From the NCBI GenBank assembly GCA_046734675.1, contig JBKPRU010000212.1, forward strand, positions 1-6,151: DNA of 6,151 nt, read 5' to 3'. The notes under the pieces are model-generated. The model worked only from the letters and a program-made list of their open reading frames with translations, was not told the origin of the DNA and searched no databases. A program made the translations under genes and the position numbers. Origin of the DNA: QHWT01 sp046734675. Its GTDB lineage: Bacteria > Acidobacteriota > Vicinamibacteria > Vicinamibacterales > 2-12-FULL-66-21. Positions 5,724 through 6,151 of this stretch are shown here, one piece after another (the first letter of the stretch is position 1; each line of letters starts with the position of its first letter).

Positions 5724-6151
5724 ATGAGCACCTGCGGCGCATCCCGACAGACGGCGGTTGTTCTCTTCAACCTGGGCGGACCGGACGATCTCGACGCGGT
5801 CGAGCCGTTTCTCGTCAGCCTCTTCTCGGATCGCGAGATCATCGAGCTGCCCTTCGGCGCGCGCCTGCAGCCGCTGATGGCGCGACTGATCGCAAAGATG
5901 CGCGGGCCGTCGGTCCGCCGCAACTATCAGTCGATCGGCGGCGGTTCGCCGCAGTTGCGCATCACGCGCGCGCAGGCGACAGCGCTCGAACGTCGCCTCA
6001 ACGGCAGCGACCGATCGCGCCTCTATCGCGTGTTCATCGCCATGCGCTACTCCCGGCCGTCTGCCGACGATGCTCTGGAAGCGATCGCCGCGGCCGGCAT
6101 CCGCCGTATCGTCACGCTCACGCTGTTCCCACACTATTCGAAGGCCACGAC
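5724..6151 (+). CDS. hemH: Ferrochelatase, N-terminal 142 residues (partial)
   Basis: Inserts ferrous iron into the porphyrin ring in the last steps of heme synthesis. Family marks seen: VVLFNLGGPD at 12-21 followed by the VEPFLVSLFSD region, NYQSIGGGSP at 67-76, AMRYSRP near 106-112, and the core segment TLFPHYSKAT at 133-142. The metal-site histidine and the rest of the protein (about 310-360 aa in the family) lie past the right edge. ATG 5724 follows the hemN stop by 20 bases, with a weak GGA seven or so bases upstream, so translation may be coupled to hemN. Whether it acts on protoporphyrin IX or coproporphyrin III cannot be decided from this fragment; HemN next door favours the protoporphyrin route. 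Confidence 0.93.
   Translation, partial: MSTCGASRQTAVVLFNLGGPDDLDAVEPFLVSLFSDREIIELPFGARLQPLMARLIAKMRGPSVRRNYQSIGGGSPQLRITRAQATALERRLNGSDRSRLYRVFIAMRYSRPSADDALEAIAAAGIRRIVTLTLFPHYSKAT

Overview
The window is GC-rich bacterial DNA in which every recognisable gene concerns anaerobic respiration or the heme and quinone cofactors it needs. It carries two divergent transcription units. The leftward (minus-strand) unit runs, in transcription order, from a sigma54-dependent activator (bEBP) with no sensor domain, through nrfH and nrfA (the menaquinol-oxidising, ammonia-forming nitrite reductase), to an ABC1/UbiB-family atypical kinase cut by the left edge. The rightward unit holds hemN (oxygen-independent coproporphyrinogen III dehydrogenase) and hemH (ferrochelatase, cut by the right edge).

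Layout. 1-948 (-): N-terminal 316 residues of an ABC1/UbiB kinase. 949-988: short gap with an 8-bp hairpin that contains the kinase's ribosome binding site. 989-2443 (-): nrfA. 2446-2892 (-): nrfH, two bases from nrfA. 2893-3039: gap with nested short tandem repeats and a small palindrome. 3040-4077 (-): the activator. 4078-4308: divergent control region with a good sigma54 -24/-12 match facing the activator and two inverted repeats about 100-130 bases upstream of the predicted start point. 4309-5703 (+): hemN. 5724-6151 (+): hemH start.

How it fits together. NrfH (four c-hemes) takes electrons from menaquinol and feeds NrfA (five c-hemes), which reduces nitrite to ammonium. HemN and HemH carry out oxygen-independent heme synthesis, so the divergent unit can supply the nine hemes of each NrfHA pair under anoxia. 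ABC1/UbiB proteins are linked to isoprenoid quinone metabolism, so the kinase may serve the quinone side. The activator has only an AAA+ domain and a Fis-type helix-turn-helix, plus four closely spaced cysteines after the AAA+ core. These could act as a redox or metal sensor in place of the missing sensor domain.

Organism. High GC, an NrfH/NrfA pair with a membrane anchor on NrfA, a CxxCH first heme site, a bEBP next to nrfHA, and low-complexity intergenic repeats suggest a soil or sediment bacterium such as an Acidobacteriota or a deltaproteobacterial-type lineage. This placement is an inference with low confidence. The individual families, except the exact role of the ABC1 kinase, are clear. 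The most novel aspects are the cysteine cluster in the sensor-less activator, its own sigma54 promoter, and the hairpin covering the kinase's ribosome binding site.
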